In this document: one piece after another, positions 48,254-61,240 of the stretch
Layout: each line of letters starts with the position of its first letter
How positions within the stretch are numbered: the stretch's first letter is position 1
Assembly: GCA_030549335.1 (NCBI GenBank)
Contig: CM060195.1
Coordinates: 48,056,991 to 48,120,990 of the forward strand
Direction of reading: 5' to 3'
Source: Pontederia crassipes
Taxonomy: Eukaryota > Streptophyta > Magnoliopsida > Commelinales > Pontederiaceae
DNA: 64,000 nt
Position numbers and translations under genes: made by a program
Notes under the pieces: generated by a model
Told to the model about the DNA's origin: nothing
Database searches by the model: none
Seen by the model: only the letters and a program-made list of their open reading frames with translations

Positions 48254-50063
48254 TTGGAATCTCTTCGGCATTATCACACGTTCTCTCTCAACAGTGAAGA
48301 GTAGACTCCAATATTTTTACCTTATCTTCATCGTTTTTTTCTTCTTTAATTAATTTAGTTAGTGATTTGTAACTTATATTGTATTATTTATTTGGCAGAC
48401 CGAAACAAATGCTTCCCATCGATTTCTCGCCGCCGACGTCCGTGGCCGATGACATGTGTAGTGAAAGACGATTTGTTTAACGCCTTCTTCATATCACTCC
48501 AACGTTTAGGTGTTGAAGTCCCATAAAAAGACACATTAGATACTTATGAATATATCAATTTTCAACATAAATTATGCTTCTCAAATGTTCGAGATATTTT
48601 TTTTAGGAAATGTTCAAGATATTACCATAGCTCAATTTTGTCTTACTAATCAGCTCCACGCACACTTGTCAAAGCCGCCAAGGTCATAATTTATGTTGGC
48701 ATCTATCTTCTGAAAAAAAAAACATAATAACAGAAGAAAAAAGAAATAGATTGGTTTGTTGGCATCATCGATTTGTGCAGAATATATAACCTCATCCCGA
48801 CAAAATTATTGTTATTATTATGCCACCATCTATTTCTTTTTTCTTTATTGTTCTCTACGTTCAGATCCAAACATCTGCTAATACGGAAACAAAAAAAAAT
48901 GAAGATATAAAGATGCGCAAATATGTACAATTGTACACATATGTCCAAAGATAACCGACGAGGGAGTATGATTAATTAGCAGGAAGCTAACAGGGGCTTG
49001 AATCATGAACAAGCTACAAGCCAATTAGTGTCTTTAACCTGTTGGTTCCTGCAGCAATGCCTATATATGAAATGAACGCCCTTTGCTGCAGTCCAAGTCA
49101 TTATTTGCTAAAGATCCGGATCATGTCCATGCCTAGCGGTGTGGAGATTCGGATGGATGATAACATAAAGCTAACCATTGATACCCCAAGAACGTTTATT
49201 TTATTGCGTAAAGTTTGCATGAACGCCTCAAATTTCAAATCGAACTTGCAAGAGGTCATATACTTTGGAGGGTGTCCTTAATGTTACTCCAAATTTCTTA
49301 TTTTATTCTTCGTTTAGTTTTAATTTATCTTCTCTCATCTCTTCAATTCTAGTTGTCATTTGTTCACCCAACTTTTTTTCTCTATTGTCTCTCTTCCAGA
49401 TGTTATATTTTAATTTTTCATGATAACAATCTAATTCTAATAGATATAAAATGAGATATCATACATTCATATTAATTTAAGAAAACCATAATTACATCAA
49501 AATATGTATATATAATGCTCAAAAGTATATGAAATAAACTGAAAACAAAGATAGTGAAAATGAAAATAAAGTAATATATATAAAAGAAGAAAGGGAAAGT
49601 TTTGCATATGTTATTTATCAGTGGACTTTTTCATAATTTTATGAGCTATTTTTTCTTAATTTTGAATACTTCTTTATATCTATATTACAATATAATATAT
49701 TAATTTAATATATTTTCAATCTCATGTTGTACAAAGTTGGTTGGGAGTCGAGAAGATAGAAAAAGAGAGAAATACACAAAAATACTAATATATTAATTAA
49801 TATAATGGGTGGAAGATGAAGAGACAAGAGAATATATTGATAATATTTAATGCTTAAAATAAAAAGAGGTAGTATGAGAAAAAAATATCTTGAGTGGAAG
49901 ATGAAGAGATAAGAGACTATTAATGATATTTAAAACTTACAATACAAATCAATGGTAAAATTGTTACTTTGAAGTGACATTAAGTTGTTTAGGAGTGGCA
50001 TTATGAACACCTTACTTTTGAATTCTTCTATAACATATAAGGGTAAAGATATTTTAGATACAC
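48250..50063. other. Intergenic sequence with no recognised gene
   Basis: A 79-codon ORF at 49042-49281 lacks a domain. A weak repeat of GGTGGAAGATGAAGAGA-like sequence occurs at about 49807 and 49895. Confidence 0.4.
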
Positions 50064-50347
50064 AAAATCTTTTAACTTTAATAATCAAAAGAGGTTTAAT
50101 GAGTAGGTAGAGCACCTCCTTAACACATTGAGTTTAATTAATTTAATAATTATAATTCATAATTAAAGTAAACACATATTTTTTAGATGAAGTAGTATAT
50201 ATATAAAAATCTTTTAACTTTAATAATCAAAAGAGGTTTAATGAGTAGGTAGAGCACCTCCTTAACACATTGAGTTTAATTAATTTAAGAATTATAATTC
50301 ATAATTAAAGTAAACACATATTTTTTAGATGAAGTAGTATATATATA
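50064..50347. repeat. 142-bp tandem duplication
   Basis: AAAATCTTTTAACTTTAATA and the following 122 bp recur at 50206 with one clear difference (TTAATAATT against TTAAGAATT). A recent duplication of non-coding DNA. Confidence 0.95.
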
Positions 50348-51399
50348 TATAGTTAAATAAATTAATCACGTCAAAGACATATTAGGATATGACTAGCACT
50401 TTTGTGCGAAAAAACGTGTCAAAAACATTTTCTTCAACCTCAGTTATATTTTATAAGGTCAACGATGCTACAAAATAATATTGTAACATAACAAATAAAC
50501 AAAATAATTATATTAGTTATAATTTATATTCTCTATAATTATATTATAACAATATAAATATCATTATTGTCACTTGAACTACTTTGAAATTATCATCAAT
50601 AATTTTTAGTTCACAGGTCTTGGTCGAGTTAGAAATTGGGACGAAAAGTGCAATTTAAATCTAAATTTGGCATCCATATATCTCCTGTACGTCGTGTGCA
50701 AATATTTCTGAATATAACGTTACCAAAATAAACATTTGTCTGGAAGGCCACGCCAATATTTGACAAAAATAAACAGGTGTAAATTCCTATTTATTTTGGC
50801 CCACATACCAGGCCCAAAGTTGCCTTCAGGGCCCAGGCCAAATTGACATGCTATTTTATTCCACTTTTTCCTTTTACATGTTTTAGCTTTTTCCATTTTT
50901 TATTATTTGTTTTCATGCTCATGTACTCAAAAACAATATTTCTAATATCGGGATTTATCATTTATCCCTTTCTCAAGAAGTATGAAATAAGTTTAATGTT
51001 GTCTGTGTCTTGTCCTTATTAGGAAAGAAATATTGAAGTAACAAGATTTTAAGGAATTTTTATTAAAATTCGCCTTGCAACTAATCGATTCAATACAAAA
51101 AATATCAGTGTTTAAATAAACATAATAATGGATAATTAGAAAAACAAGTTTCGGATAAAAAGTAATAACCAACATAGTAATTCATTATTTTATCGAATTA
51201 ACAAAAATATAAAAATATGACAACGTATTATTGATAAAATTTAATGTATAAGCATCACACTTGTTAAAAATTCGAAGAAAGGTTATCAAAGTAAGACAAA
51301 TCACTACAGAACTTCTTTCAAATCAAAAGTATTTTTTTTAAGTAAAAGTTTGCAAATCATCTCTTCCCTCTTCTAATTTTTTTTATTGAGAGCATTATT
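50348..51399. other. AT-rich intergenic sequence
   Basis: Nothing recognised. Confidence 0.5.
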
Positions 51400-51771
51400 T
51401 GTAAGAAGAGAGAATATGAGGGAATCCTTATGTTCTTTTTTATATAGTTCCGAGAGCTCCTTGTAATAAGAGGTTTGCCTTACCTTTTGAGTGAAGAAGA
51501 AGGCATTGTGTTATAGAAAGAGTTATTCTCTCCTTACAAGAAAAGAGAAGGTTAGTGAATCTCCGACGATCTCGAGATCGAGAATCTAGGACAAGGAATT
51601 GGGCCGAACCTCATTAATATATCGCCTCTTTCTTTTCTCTTGCTCATCTACTGCTCCTCTTATCGTTTATTTGCTTGTGATCGTATTTTCTAAAAATCGA
51701 CTTTTACGATTTTTTCGATTTTAATTTTTATACACCAATTCACCCCACTTCTTGGTGCTTTCGATCCTACA
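51400..51771 (+). mobile_element. LTR fragment, copia (SIRE/Maximus-like)
   Basis: The 3' end reads TATACACCAATTCACCCCAC, TTCTTGGTGCTTTCGATC and CTACA, closely resembling the end of plant copia LTRs of this type. The GA/CT-rich sequence before it (CTCCGACGATCTCGAGATC) fits the transcribed part. The left boundary is uncertain. No primer binding site follows: the next bases are AAA then TGTAGGATG, which look like an LTR start. Confidence 0.55.
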
Positions 51772-53089
51772 AAATGTAGGATGTACTAAAGTGAATATCA
51801 TAGTATAATTTAGGAACGTTTTATAGTAAATTCACACATTAAAGTTGGACGCGAAAAATTGATATAGTTTAGAAAAGTTTTAAAGAATTAACCACAATAA
51901 TAAATTTGAAATTTGGAAAATAATAAATAATATGAAATTAGTCTGATTTATAAAATTTAGTATGTAAAGTAATATTTTGACTAAGTTATTATAGAGTTTT
52001 ATAGCAACAATTTTAGAAATTTCTTTAAGATAATAATCATGATTATAGTAATATATACTTACAATGCATAATTAGATATTATACTTAATGTTAATTAATA
52101 ACTTAAGTGGATCCTTACATAATATAAATAATAGATTCTGGATAGTATTTGTTTATCTAGAAAAATAATAAACTCAATATTTTTTTGTTAGCCAGGTCGT
52201 GATATGAGTTAGCATTTTAACAGCAATATTGTATGCGCAATTAATAAAATTTCATTGTAGTTAAATAGTAACCAATGTAACAAAGGTAAAAACATAATTA
52301 ACAAAAAAATATTTAGTATCAATTTTTTATTATGATGTCTAAAAAATAAAATAAATATATTTATATTTGTATTATAATTGTTAAAGTTTAAAAATAGCGG
52401 GACCTATTTTCATGTTTATATGATAAAAATTTTGAAAATAAATGAACTTATTTCTTACTTCTAGTAAGAACCTAGAGCACTTTGGTACGACGAAAAATTA
52501 GATAGATCACACATTTTATTTTAAATCCATCATATTAATTTGTTTGACTATTATTGATAATTTATTTGCTCCCAGATTAACAAAAATAATCATTCAATGA
52601 GTTTTTTAACTTGAATATATTACGAATAAATGAATATCATTCAACTTCATTTTTTATTGTTTGAAATATTTTACAAATAATTCTCGATTTGTTTCTCATA
52701 TTTTTTTATTTATATTCAGTTTTTTGTTTTATTTATTTGTTATAATATGTGGTATTAAATTTAAAAGTTTTTTTAAAATATTTTGATAATTTATTTTCAA
52801 ATTATTTTATCTATTATTTATATTACAAGCACTTACCAAATATATGTTACAGATAATTTAGTTGATAATAAACTTTTTTTAGGGATGATCTAAATTATTA
52901 ATTAATTAAGTCGGTAATACATTAAATAATTTTTATGAGAAATTTTTGGTCGCCTGGATAGTTGGAATTTGAATTCTTGGGTGAATAATGATGTCCATAT
53001 TTAATTACTGATAATGCCTTGAATCTAAACACAATTGTAACCCTATCTGATCCTCCTATATAGTCAGACGCTTCAATAAATTTTCTTAA
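51772..53089. other. AT-rich intergenic sequence
   Basis: No gene recognised. May include decayed LTR sequence beginning TGTAGGATG at 51775. Confidence 0.4.
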
Positions 53090-53330
53090 TGGAGATCTCG
53101 GTGCCCGGTCAGCAAGTTTGAGGGAGGTCTAGGAGGATCCCCTGAAATCTAGACCATTTTAAGGTTTCTGTTTTTTATTTTGTAACTTCATTACAGCTGA
53201 GTTATTTATCATCCTTGTAATCATCTCACAATAAATAAAGTCGCCGCCGTCCGAGAACGTAACTCGATTTAGAGTGTACCTCGTAAATTTCTATGTTCTT
53301 TGAGCAATCTCTCTTCCTCTTTATGTAACA
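53090..53330 (+). mobile_element. Probable LTR remnant
   Basis: Contains CACAATAAATAAAG (polyadenylation-like), then GAGAACGTAACTCGATTTAG and ACCTCGTAAATTTCTATG, resembling the R-U5 part of plant copia LTRs (accession to a GAACCACGTAAAT-type motif). It ends near TGTAACA at 53330. No boundaries or target duplication were found. Confidence 0.35.
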
Positions 53331-53882
53331 CTAATAAATTGATAGATCATTTTTAATGAAAGTATATGCAATGATTGAATGAAATTGAAATGCTGATTCG
53401 ATAAGAATATTGAACTTAAGTGGAATAAGTAAAAATAATTTGGATGATCTAGTTTTTTGGTTCATTAAAAAGATAAAAAATCAAATCGATTAATACTTTG
53501 TTGTACCCATACCTTCTTATAACTTATTAATTTGATTTAAAAGAAATATATAGGGACAACTGTGTATCTAAATGTGTAATTATGAACATCCACAATCCAA
53601 CTGGAGTTTGTTAGCGCCTTAGCGGAGTTCGTGTTCATCGTTCTACCATTCGAGCACTCGTACTATGAATCTTGGGTCGTTGGTCTTTCTGTTCCAACAA
53701 TATTTATTTGGTAACAATCTTAATTTCGCCAGTACTACAAATGACGACGATAGCATCGAAAACGATAGAAGATTTTTATTATTCATCAATATGACGACTC
53801 GAGAATCTGATGGAGAATTACTGTCCCATCAATAGAAAATTTATATTTATTCATCAATATTATATGCATATATACTTTTTCC

Positions 53883-53913
<31 letters not shown>

Positions 53914-54317
53914 TGAGTAATGGAGTTAAAAATATAATATTGCTTTAGAATAAAATATGATATTAGTTTACGCAAGAAAAAAATGTAATTCAGATTTAAA
54001 GTAACTGTGAACCCGTAAGATGACATTGAATATTAGACACCAGTCACACCACGCTAGTGAGGCTGTAAGTAATATATACGAAATAAAAATTAACTAGTAA
54101 AATTGTATCTAGTAGGTAATTCTTACGTTTTTTTTATTCTGGTACATTTGTATATAGCATAGAATCGGTAGGATTTTAATGAATTTAAATCGAACATAAA
54201 CTCTCTGAAAAAAATTATATGATACCACACATTAATTTCTATGCTAAGTGCCTACGTGGAGCAAAGGACACGACAACCTGAATAATTGAATTGATAAATT
54301 AATTCATAGTGTAATTA
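53331..54317. other. AT-rich intergenic sequence
   Basis: No gene. A short AAT repeat of about nine units lies at 53885-53912. Confidence 0.5.
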
Positions 54318-54660
54318 AATGAAGTGGAACATGATTAGAAATTAAAATATATATGATAGATTAGTTTTAATAAGTGTTGAATAAAAAATAAATATTACAA
54401 ATATAAATTTTCATTTTAATTAATAAAAATATTGTAAAATAATTTTGTTAAAAATACATTATTTAAATATAGCGAATTATATATTCAATAAGCAAATATA
54501 AGCAAAATATTAAAAACTTTAAGGAATGAAAAAATACCAAACTAATTATTTTATAATAAATATATTATATTTGATAAATAAATTATTTCGTGAGAGAAAT
54601 GTAAAAAAAAGGAAAAATAAGAAAAAAGGATGCATCACGTCAACAAGCAAAATTTAAAAT
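54318..54660. repeat. AT-rich dispersed repeat, copy C
   Basis: Shares the landmark order of the copies at 5221 and 6043: AAGTGTTGAATAAAAAATA, AT-rich centre, GAGAGAAATGTAAAAA, purine-rich run, then CATCACGTCAAC. Non-coding. Confidence 0.4.
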
Positions 54661-55077
54661 ATTTTGAGGGTGTGTGTCGGTAGTTCTTTTGTTTAGCACC
54701 GAAATGATTGCCCCAAGAAAACAAATTATACTTCTAAAAATATTCATAATTAAAAATCACCCTCAAGCACTCGCGATGACATAATTCTTAATGGAATCAA
54801 TGAATAATCATGAAATTACCACCACCCAAATGTGAATGATAATCAAATAGTCATTTCATTAAACAAATTTAGTTGCCACAATTAAATAATAGTAGTTCAA
54901 GAGAATATTGTTTTATTCCTTATTTCGATTTTGAATTAGTAAGATGTTATTAATTCTCAATATCGAAAGCTCTCAATGAGTATAAAAAAAATGATCATTT
55001 CGTTGCTCATTATTTAACTCACGCGCATCCGCGTGTCCACACCGTATACATAGCGCCGAAATTAGGGAGCTAGCTAA
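54661..55077. other. AT-rich intergenic sequence
   Basis: Nothing recognised. Confidence 0.5.
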
Positions 55078-55116
55078 GTATAATATAATATAATATAATA
55101 TATATATATATATATT
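55078..55116. repeat. (TAATA)n/(TA)n microsatellite
   Basis: Four or so TAATA units run into a TA tract. Confidence 0.9.
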
Positions 55117-56339
55117 AAAAAATAATGTTAATTATATTAGTATATAGAAAGAGAGTAGCAAAATTACAAGTGCATAAGAATTTAATCTTGCTAACAAGTA
55201 ATAAATTTTATATGATGCGTCTTTTGTTCTTTCACGTATTATATATTAAATTTCTCATAGAAAATAAATAATTATCAAACAAATAATTTTTATTTCAAAG
55301 TATTATTTAAATATGGATCATGTATCTAAATTAGTAGTACATTAAGATATTTACTTATTATTCCTTTTTTATAATACGATGGGTGTTTAACTTTATTAAT
55401 TTAGAGGAATCAAAATGTTTATATATATATATATATATATATCAATATACGTTTGAATTATTACGTCACGCATCCATGCAAGTACCATGACGTCAGAATG
55501 CTAATGTGAAACCGTATTTGTGCTTTACCTGGAAACAAATAAATGTGGGGCCTCGTCACGCGACTTGGCGTGCGATATTGTCAAAATGAAATGAAAGATA
55601 CAACGATCATGTTTGAACCACCGAAATGTTGACGGATCGAGTGCATATGTAATTGATGAATCAGAGAAATTTCGTGTCATGTATAACTCACGCTTCCTAG
55701 TAATTCAAACTTAATCGATGCAATGCCCTTTACATGACCTAAGCTTAAGATTTTTTCATCGAAGAAACGCAGTACATGATATATATGTCCAATTTTTTTT
55801 TTTAATTAGAAGCAATAAATGTGGCTTACTAATTGTGCCAATTGGCATCCTAAATTTTGCAGTCGACAGGAACAAATTGTACCCAATCCTTCATTATTAT
55901 AATTTAATTCCTCCATCTTGGTAGCAGTCAATCAATTTGTTTTTTTTTAAAAAAAGACGATAAAATTGTTATTTAAGTCAATTGGTCTCCTCGTGACTGC
56001 TTCCGCAAATACTGTGCATATGAAATACTTAGAATCAGAGTGACTTCAGAGAACAAGTCATAAAAAAAATGGAAATTACATATTTTAAGGTTTATCAATT
56101 AAATAACATAATAAGCTGACTGTAAGAATATGAACTTGTTATCGGTCAATAACATTTTATTTCTTTTGGACGTCAACTACATTCCATTACGAAATGATTC
56201 TTCTTATAATCGATCATTATATATATATATATATTAATGTGCTTTATTCTCTGGTGAGGAAGCCGCTAATGTATACAATATACATAAAGATATTATATTT
56301 AAGAAAGCGATAATAATATAAAAATATATATTAAGTTGA
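55117..56339. other. AT-rich intergenic sequence
   Basis: No gene recognised. TA-rich tracts lie near 55420 and 56217. Confidence 0.5.
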
Positions 56340-56632
56340 GGAAACGCGCAGGAACGTTCACTCGCAAATGGAAAACGCCACCACAAATAAAACATTAGGT
56401 ATCAGTACAAGATGTATGGCGTCATCTTCCTGACATCAGCAAGGAAGCATGACAACGTCAATTAACATCGAGGTCCTCGTGGATGTCCTCGGCTCCCTCC
56501 CTTTCCCCTTCTATTGTTCCCTTCTCTCTCCTCTCTTTCTCTCTCTCTCCCCATTCCCAGAGCAGACGGGCCGGGAGCACAGACTCACGGAGGTCCCGTC
56601 GAGCGGGCAGGATCGACGGTCAGCGCAGCGCG
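56340..56632 (+). promoter_or_regulatory. Promoter and leader of the NIMIN-like gene
   Basis: TGACG-type words (as CGTCA at 56420-56424 and 56456-56460, with TGACATCA between) resemble an as-1 element, the salicylate-responsive TGA-factor site reported for NIMIN genes. AAATAAAA near 56386 is a possible TATA variant, and a CT-rich leader (56500-56555) follows. The relation between these parts is inferred only. Confidence 0.35.
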
Positions 56633-57178
56633 ATGGCGACGGTGGCGAAGAAGAAGCGAAGCGGACGCGGCAACGACCTGGAGGAGCAAGCGGCGGCGGC
56701 GACAACGAAGCGGCCGCGCGGAGCGGACGACGAGCAGCAGCAGGAGGAGGCCACGGAGGAGGAGGTGGAGGAGTTCTTCGCCATCCTCCGCCGGATACGC
56801 GAGTCGGCAGCGGGCTTCGCTCCCGGAAGGGGCGGCGGCGCGCGACGGCGTCCGGGGAGCGCCGACGAGACGGAGGGGCGCACGGTCGTCCCCGCGTGGA
56901 GGTGGAGGCCGTCGTTCGAGTGGGAGGACTTCGGGGAGGCGACCGTCGGCAGGGGGAACGAGAATAAGACTACGCCCCCGGCAGCTGAGGACGTAGAAGA
57001 AGAGAAAGAGGACGGCGACGGCGACGAGGAGGAGGAGGAGGAGGAGGACATGGACGTGGCAGAGCCGGCGGCGGAGGATGGACTCCGGCGACGTTTCGAC
57101 TTGAACTTGGAGCCTTCGCCGAGCGAAGAGCTGTCGGCGGTGGCCATTCCGCGCCGGTACGAGCGCAAACTTCACTGA
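56633..57178 (+). CDS. NIMIN/NRR-like NPR1-interacting repressor
   Basis: A single-exon gene for a 181-residue acidic nuclear-type protein. Residues 5-30 are basic (KKKR, KRPRG; possible nuclear signal). Residues 43-57, EEVEEFFAILRRIRE, resemble the NPR1-binding helix of NIM1-interacting proteins. WRPSFEWEDF (91-100) resembles the conserved EDF block of that family. An acidic run (about 119-145) precedes FDLNLEP (155-161), an EAR motif that recruits TOPLESS corepressors. The family restrains salicylate-induced PR genes through NPR1. The ATG at 56633 was chosen over one at 56483 for its better context (GCGCGATGG) and because upstream codons are unlike coding sequence. High third-position GC supports coding. 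Assignment rests on short motifs, so a different EAR repressor is possible. Confidence 0.75.
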   Translation: MATVAKKKRSGRGNDLEEQAAAATTKRPRGADDEQQQEEATEEEVEEFFAILRRIRESAAGFAPGRGGGARRRPGSADETEGRTVVPAWRWRPSFEWEDFGEATVGRGNENKTTPPAAEDVEEEKEDGDGDEEEEEEEDMDVAEPAAEDGLRRRFDLNLEPSPSEELSAVAIPRRYERKLH

Positions 57179-58357
57179 TGGTAGTTCTAATCCTGACAAC
57201 GATAAAAATGTTGATCTAGTGACGGGTGAACTTAATTAAATGCCGAAACTAATTACCCTTTATTATATGTCTTAAATCTTAATTAATTAGTTAATGTACT
57301 TGTTGTTATGAATTAGTAATCCGTCTGTATTTCTCGACACTCTATATGAATTAATGTCAATTATTCCCTCTTAATTAAACAGCAGTCGATCAGTGGATTA
57401 AGTTGACTTCCATATTAATTACGTCTGATTCATTTAATTCCTCTTAACAATTTTATGAATATTGGTTAGTTAAGAACGATTGATCTTGTAATTCAAAATT
57501 ATTTGACATATTATTTTTACTCTAATTTGAAAGAGTAAAATTATTAATTTATAACCTTAAAATGAAAATATACATGAGTATGCCCGTTTTATTCATACTT
57601 TTTTATTTTTCTCGATATTTTTATTTATTAATCATTTAAAGAATTATTAATGACAGTAAAAATACGATTCCAATTATCACATTATTATTCTTCATAATTG
57701 ATAAAAAATATTTTTTTATAATTTCTTATGATAACAAACTATGTTTGTTATCATTCATAATATAAAATTCACATGATATAAAAAATAAAGAAAAATATAC
57801 ATAAAGCGCATAATACGAAAAGTGCATGACACGTTTTCCTTATATATACATATTAAATAAAAATAATAATTCTAGCGATTGACTAGAGAAAATACAACTA
57901 ACTATAGCGCACAATTGACTCCAGGAAAATATTAATCACATATGTAATTGTACAATACAAAAGTATAAAAAGTCTGAAAACTAAAACATATATAATTATT
58001 TAAAATTTCACCGTGATATTATAAAATTCTAACTACTTTTAAAATTTTGATCTATATTATGAGATTTTAAAAGGGTACGTCGTAAGTTTGATTAAATAAT
58101 AATTATTGTCACAATTGATACTAAAATTATCACAACAATGATAACAATAAAATAAACACAGCACTGGAAGAAGACAAAAGAAAAGACCAAAAAACTTAAA
58201 ATGTAAAATAATTGTGCTGATAGGTGGAGATGAAGTCTAAAAAGCAATCTAAACATCTATAAGAAATTTAGGGGATCTTTATTTAATTCTAATATATAAG
58301 TTTAATACCTAAAAAAAGTTGGGAGAGGCCTCCCCTTCCTCCCAACCATAGTTCCGT
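57179..58357. other. AT-rich flank downstream of the NIMIN-like gene
   Basis: No gene recognised. Likely contains the 3' untranslated region in its first few hundred bases. Confidence 0.5.
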
Positions 58358-59044
58358 CTAGGGATGACAATATTCTCCATCCATGCGGGGCCTCGCGAGA
58401 AATTCTTGATCGAGGCCTCGAATTCGGAAAATATTTTTCCCGCGGGATCGGGGATGGAGGGAAATTTTCTTCGAACCCTCTTTTAGGGATCGGGGTAGGG
58501 GGAGTTGTCTTCTCCGCCCCGCGGGACCTCGAATCCTCACATCCTAAAAAATAAGTGAGTACAAAAATAGTCCAACATTGATAATAGTAGCAAAATGAGA
58601 GTAAGTATATAAGTATAAATAAAGGAGGAGATTAATGAGTCAATATGAATATTTATGGAGAAAATTTATTTTTGGATATTTTTTAAATTTATAATAATAA
58701 AATTTATCAAATTATCTCTTAGTAAAAAAATAATAAAAAATTTTGTCTGAACCAGAAGTCACGAATTTGGCCGATTTTCACTAGTTTTGACCAATTTTTG
58801 ACCGATTCGATTCGATGTAATCCGGTTCAAACCGATGTCCGACTTTTGGGCTTAGGATGACGAGGAAGGCGATGGCAGCGGGCCGTGGGGGTTCAGAAAA
58901 TCGGAGTCTCCGAACCTCCACGAGGATCGGGGCGGATGATAAATTCTCCCTCGATCGAGGATTCGGGTCGGGGTCAGGGGCGGGGTCAAGGCGGTAGGAG
59001 TGTCTCCCGCCCCGAAGCCCCGAACTCAAGAATTCCGTCCCTGG
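58358..59044. mobile_element. Possible hAT-like non-autonomous element
   Basis: The left end CTAGGGATGACAATATTC and the reversed right end CCAGGGACGGAATTCTTG resemble the TAGGGATGRCAAT ends of plant hAT-type MITEs, and both ends carry the typical GC-rich inner blocks (GATCGGGGATGGAGGG on the left; GGTCGGGGTCAGGGGCGGGG on the right). The ~300-bp centre is AT-rich. No 8-bp duplication was found. Confidence 0.4.
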
Positions 59045-59678
59045 ATAAAACCAAACTCAAGAATACTTGAATCCAAAAACTTAAGAATTCGACTTCATCC
59101 GACATTAAGAATTAGTATTTTAACCTTAAAAAGTTTAGGAAATTTTAATTTTAGAAAGTTACTCGAGGAGTGCGAATGTGCGATATTGGAGTGATCCATA
59201 ATTAATATTTTATGGGAAAACTTTCGAAGTTTAATGAATGAATAAATCATTTTTCGACTTTTATGTAATTTAGCTATTAAAAACCTTATTTTAATCATCT
59301 TGACTGGAACATGTAATTTAAAAAGTGAGTTTCATTAAGTTTTTTTATATATGATATCTTCTAAAATATGTAAAAATATCTTATTCATATAAAAAAAGAA
59401 TGTAATTAAATGCTATCAACAATAATCATACATGTTAATAAACGATAATATTAAAACATGAAAACTCATTCTTGTCGACTTTTAGCATAAAATGTTACGT
59501 AACATTATCGCAAATTAAATAAATAGGCTCGTAAAACTATCGTTAAATTAAGACGATGATAGTTTTCCAAATTAAAACACCATACAAAAAATATTGCCGA
59601 TTAAGAGTAATCTTTTACATCTAGAAAGCCATAGATTGAAATCATTTTCACCGGTAACTGCTGTTATTATTTTTGTTG
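59045..59678. other. AT-rich intergenic sequence
   Basis: Nothing recognised. Confidence 0.5.
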
Positions 59679-59838
<160 letters not shown>

Positions 59839-61240
59839 GGTTGGATTCAAAACCTTCTACTTTTATGCTTTAATTTATCTTATTTAAATAATCATATATA
59901 TGGCATCTCGCTACTTATTTTCAGAAAAAAAGATTTTTCATTCGTGGAAATAGTCGGCAACTTTTTTTTGCGCCACCAAAATAGTTGGAGTGATGGCATA
60001 AAAATTTAAATTTATTTATGTGGTCCGGATCGCATGTAGTAACAAAAATATTATACGTACCTCATATCATGCTTCAGTAGTGTCCTTAGTTATCTTTCAT
60101 AAGATCCTTTCTTTAATCCCTTGTCGATGATTTGATATTATAACGTGGAAGGAGTCCTCTTGTTCATCTTCTCCCTAAATTATAATATTTCTGAAATTTT
60201 CTTATAAATTCCGATCCAAGCTGCGCATGCATTATTCGAAAATAAAAGAAGAATTAGGATCTATAATATTGCTTTGGGAATAGAACCCTAGAATTTACGA
60301 ATATAGTATCGTTTAATATAGTATATTTTCCTCATATAGGCAGAAAGTGTTGCTATTTCAAAATTAGGATCACCAATATATTAATTTTCCATTGAACAAA
60401 TATTTCATATATTATGGGTTAACTTTTATTATATAGAGAGGTTTATAAACTTGATTGAACGTAATTAAAGATTAAAAATAAAAAAACTATATAGGTGTTT
60501 TATTGATGAAATTTAACTTCATGATCTCTCAATTTTTGAGTTGATGATATGCATTACTATCTCTCATTTCATAAATCTCTCTCTCGTAGTATGTCATTTA
60601 GATGAGCTATGATTATGATGATTTCATGGTTACATGGAAGATCATAATTTATGGACAGCTAGTCATCCAGTCGGTGGGAGATTAAAAAAAACACAAGATA
60701 TTCTACTGGAAAATAAAATGCCATAAGATATCGACATTACATATTTAAGACTTGCTGTCATGGGCGCCCATAAAAAAATGTCCTTTAGCATGCAATAATT
60801 CAAACGTGTATCTACTATTTTATTATAAAATATTATTTTAGCTATCATAAACTATAAGTAATTTTCGTTATTAATTCAAATTATCACGTCATTAGTGTCC
60901 GTATAACACACAAGTGGAGGTATTTAAAATTGAACTGTAGTTTCCTTTTTATCTAAACAAAAGATTCTGATGCTTATCAAAGTTTAAGCTCGATATCATT
61001 AATTAATTCGGGTTTCTTGGTCAACAATGTTTACTTTTATCTTTAAAACTCTCTCACTTCAAAAGGAAAGCGGAGGGCATCGTGTTCTTGTTCGTGCATT
61101 CCACTTAGCAAGAAGATGTGGCGTTTGCATCACACATCCGCCCACACGGCGATCGATATCCCACCTCTTTTTACTTTTGTCTCCTAAAGGACGAAAGCCT
61201 CCGACCACCTCGGGAATTAATTAATTAAGATAAATCAAGA
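59839..61240. other. AT-rich intergenic sequence
   Basis: No gene recognised. Confidence 0.5.

Noticed and set aside
49042-49281. 79-codon ORF
   Set aside because: No domain, no coding-like composition and no splice context.
56449-57199. Other frames over the NIMIN-like gene, up to 204 codons
   Set aside because: GC-rich shadows; only the frame from 56633 carries the helix and DLNL motifs.
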